A DNA stretch of 64,000 nucleotides from Chryseobacterium gotjawalense. GTDB lineage: Bacteria > Bacteroidota > Bacteroidia > Flavobacteriales > Weeksellaceae. Each line of letters opens with the position of its first letter. The first letter of the stretch is position 1. The notes under the pieces were generated by a model, which was given only the letters and a program-made list of their open reading frames with translations, was not told the DNA's origin and searched no databases. Below, piece after piece: positions 63,366-64,000 of this stretch. The stretch spans positions 1,116,001-1,180,000 of the forward strand of contig NZ_CP124855.1 in the NCBI RefSeq assembly GCF_030012525.1, given 5' to 3'. The translations under genes were made by a program, and so were the position numbers.

Positions 63366-64000
63366 ATGCAGCTGAAATACACATTCCCTCTTCTCTTTAT
63401 TTTTTTCCTGTTTTATTTTACAAATTTTCGTGCTCAAACTGTATCAAAGTCTAATTTAACTAATGAGGAAATTGAAAAAAAGATAGATAATTACAATAGT
63501 AATCCTACAAAAAGGTGGGAACTCATAACTTTCTACATTAAAAAATCCAAAAAAGACCAGAATAACGAAGCCCTTTTTTATGCATACCGATATGCAAGTA
63601 TTGCCAGTACATATCCTCTAAACATAAAATATGCAGACAGTGCACTACTTACTGCAAAAAAATCTAAGGTTAAAAAAATACTTTTGGACGCTTATCTTAA
63701 CAGGGGTAACATCAATATGTCTGAAGAATTTTACCAAAAGGCGCTCGATGACATTTTGGTAGCCAACAAGTTATCACAAGAATATGGCAATGTTTATATT
63801 TTCAATAAAACAATATACATCATCGCTCAAAATAAAATTTATCTCGGACAATATGAGGATGCCAATAAAGAACTTTTAATATGCTTACAATTTTTTAAGG
63901 ATAATTTGCACACCGAAACATCTTTAGGGAAAAATTACCAGATGTATTATATTTATTCACTGATGAGTCTCATCGATTCGAATACAAAACTTGGAAAATT
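63366..64000 (+). CDS. TPR-repeat protein, N-terminal part (possible signalling protein)
   Basis: The frame is open from the ATG to the window end (211 codons seen). A signal peptide (MQLKYTFPLLFIFFLFYF, then FRAQ) is followed by helical TPR-like units: LLDAYLNRGNINMSEEFYQK (about 100-120), IIAQNKIYLGQYEDANKELL (about 155-175). In Flavobacteriia proteins opening like this are often TPR sensor kinases or LuxR/AraC-type regulators with a C-terminal domain, but that part lies beyond the window. Confidence 0.7.
   Translation, partial: MQLKYTFPLLFIFFLFYFTNFRAQTVSKSNLTNEEIEKKIDNYNSNPTKRWELITFYIKKSKKDQNNEALFYAYRYASIASTYPLNIKYADSALLTAKKSKVKKILLDAYLNRGNINMSEEFYQKALDDILVANKLSQEYGNVYIFNKTIYIIAQNKIYLGQYEDANKELLICLQFFKDNLHTETSLGKNYQMYYIYSLMSLIDSNTKLGK

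Overview
The window looks like chromosomal DNA of a flavobacterium, most likely family Weeksellaceae (Chryseobacterium / Kaistella / Epilithonimonas relatives). The grounds are AT-rich DNA, absence of Shine-Dalgarno sequences, recurring promoter boxes of the Bacteroidota type (TTTG, about 19-20 bases, TAnnTTTG), and families typical of the group (GSCFA, DUF4286, DUF5683, DUF6438, a large signal peptidase I, a fused E1 alpha/beta dehydrogenase). The genus is inference; no rRNA gene is present.

Layout. 1-2.2 kb: tail of a CorC-type membrane protein, an alpha/beta hydrolase and a DEDDh exonuclease. 2.2-9.8 kb (minus strand): apaG, 2-oxoglutarate dehydrogenase E2 and E1 with a secreted protein gene between them, an SRPBCC protein, and glgC. 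10-11 kb: a tRNA-Asp locus with two intact tRNA-Asp genes, two decayed tRNA-like sequences and two small GIY-YIG genes, one with an altered 3' end. 11-16.3 kb: trxA, a cysteine desulfurase, and a four-gene run (HAD phosphatase, SDR, FAD oxidase, UbiA transferase) resembling the actinobacterial polyprenyl-phosphoryl-pentose epimerisation pathway. 16.4-26.4 kb: OmpA-like and lipocalin-like lipoproteins, a subtilisin, then the series WbqC / lepB / dapB / DUF5683 / parB / parA, and a TonB protein. 26.6-32.5 kb: purA, then divergently hpt, adk, obgE, a DUF6438 lipoprotein and a DEAD-box helicase with a structured leader.

32.5-39.4 kb is the least orderly part. It holds a four-copy tandem array of 248-bp units made from the 3' end of an acyltransferase gene, tatD, a GSCFA protein preceded by a simple repeat, a prenyl diphosphate synthase, and the remains of an IS5-type element. 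39.5-53.3 kb is housekeeping: aminopeptidase P, a TPR protein, gyrA, DUF4286, a LuxC-like acyl-CoA reductase, and a plus-strand block of ferredoxin, serC, serA, DUF1015, an M28 peptidase and dgkA. 53.3-64 kb holds a patatin, an S9 peptidase, a toxin-antitoxin pair whose toxin appears frameshifted, lpd, an orphan response regulator beside the last 62 codons of a lost histidine kinase, a fused E1 dehydrogenase, a small lipoprotein and the start of a TPR protein.

The most interesting non-gene signals are the tRNA-Asp/GIY-YIG duplication, the ABAB acyltransferase-tail array, three related two-arm hairpin elements (20.2, 41.5 and 57.0 kb) and the helicase leader. I found no CRISPR array, prophage or conjugative module. 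All family names come from reading motifs; no database search was run.
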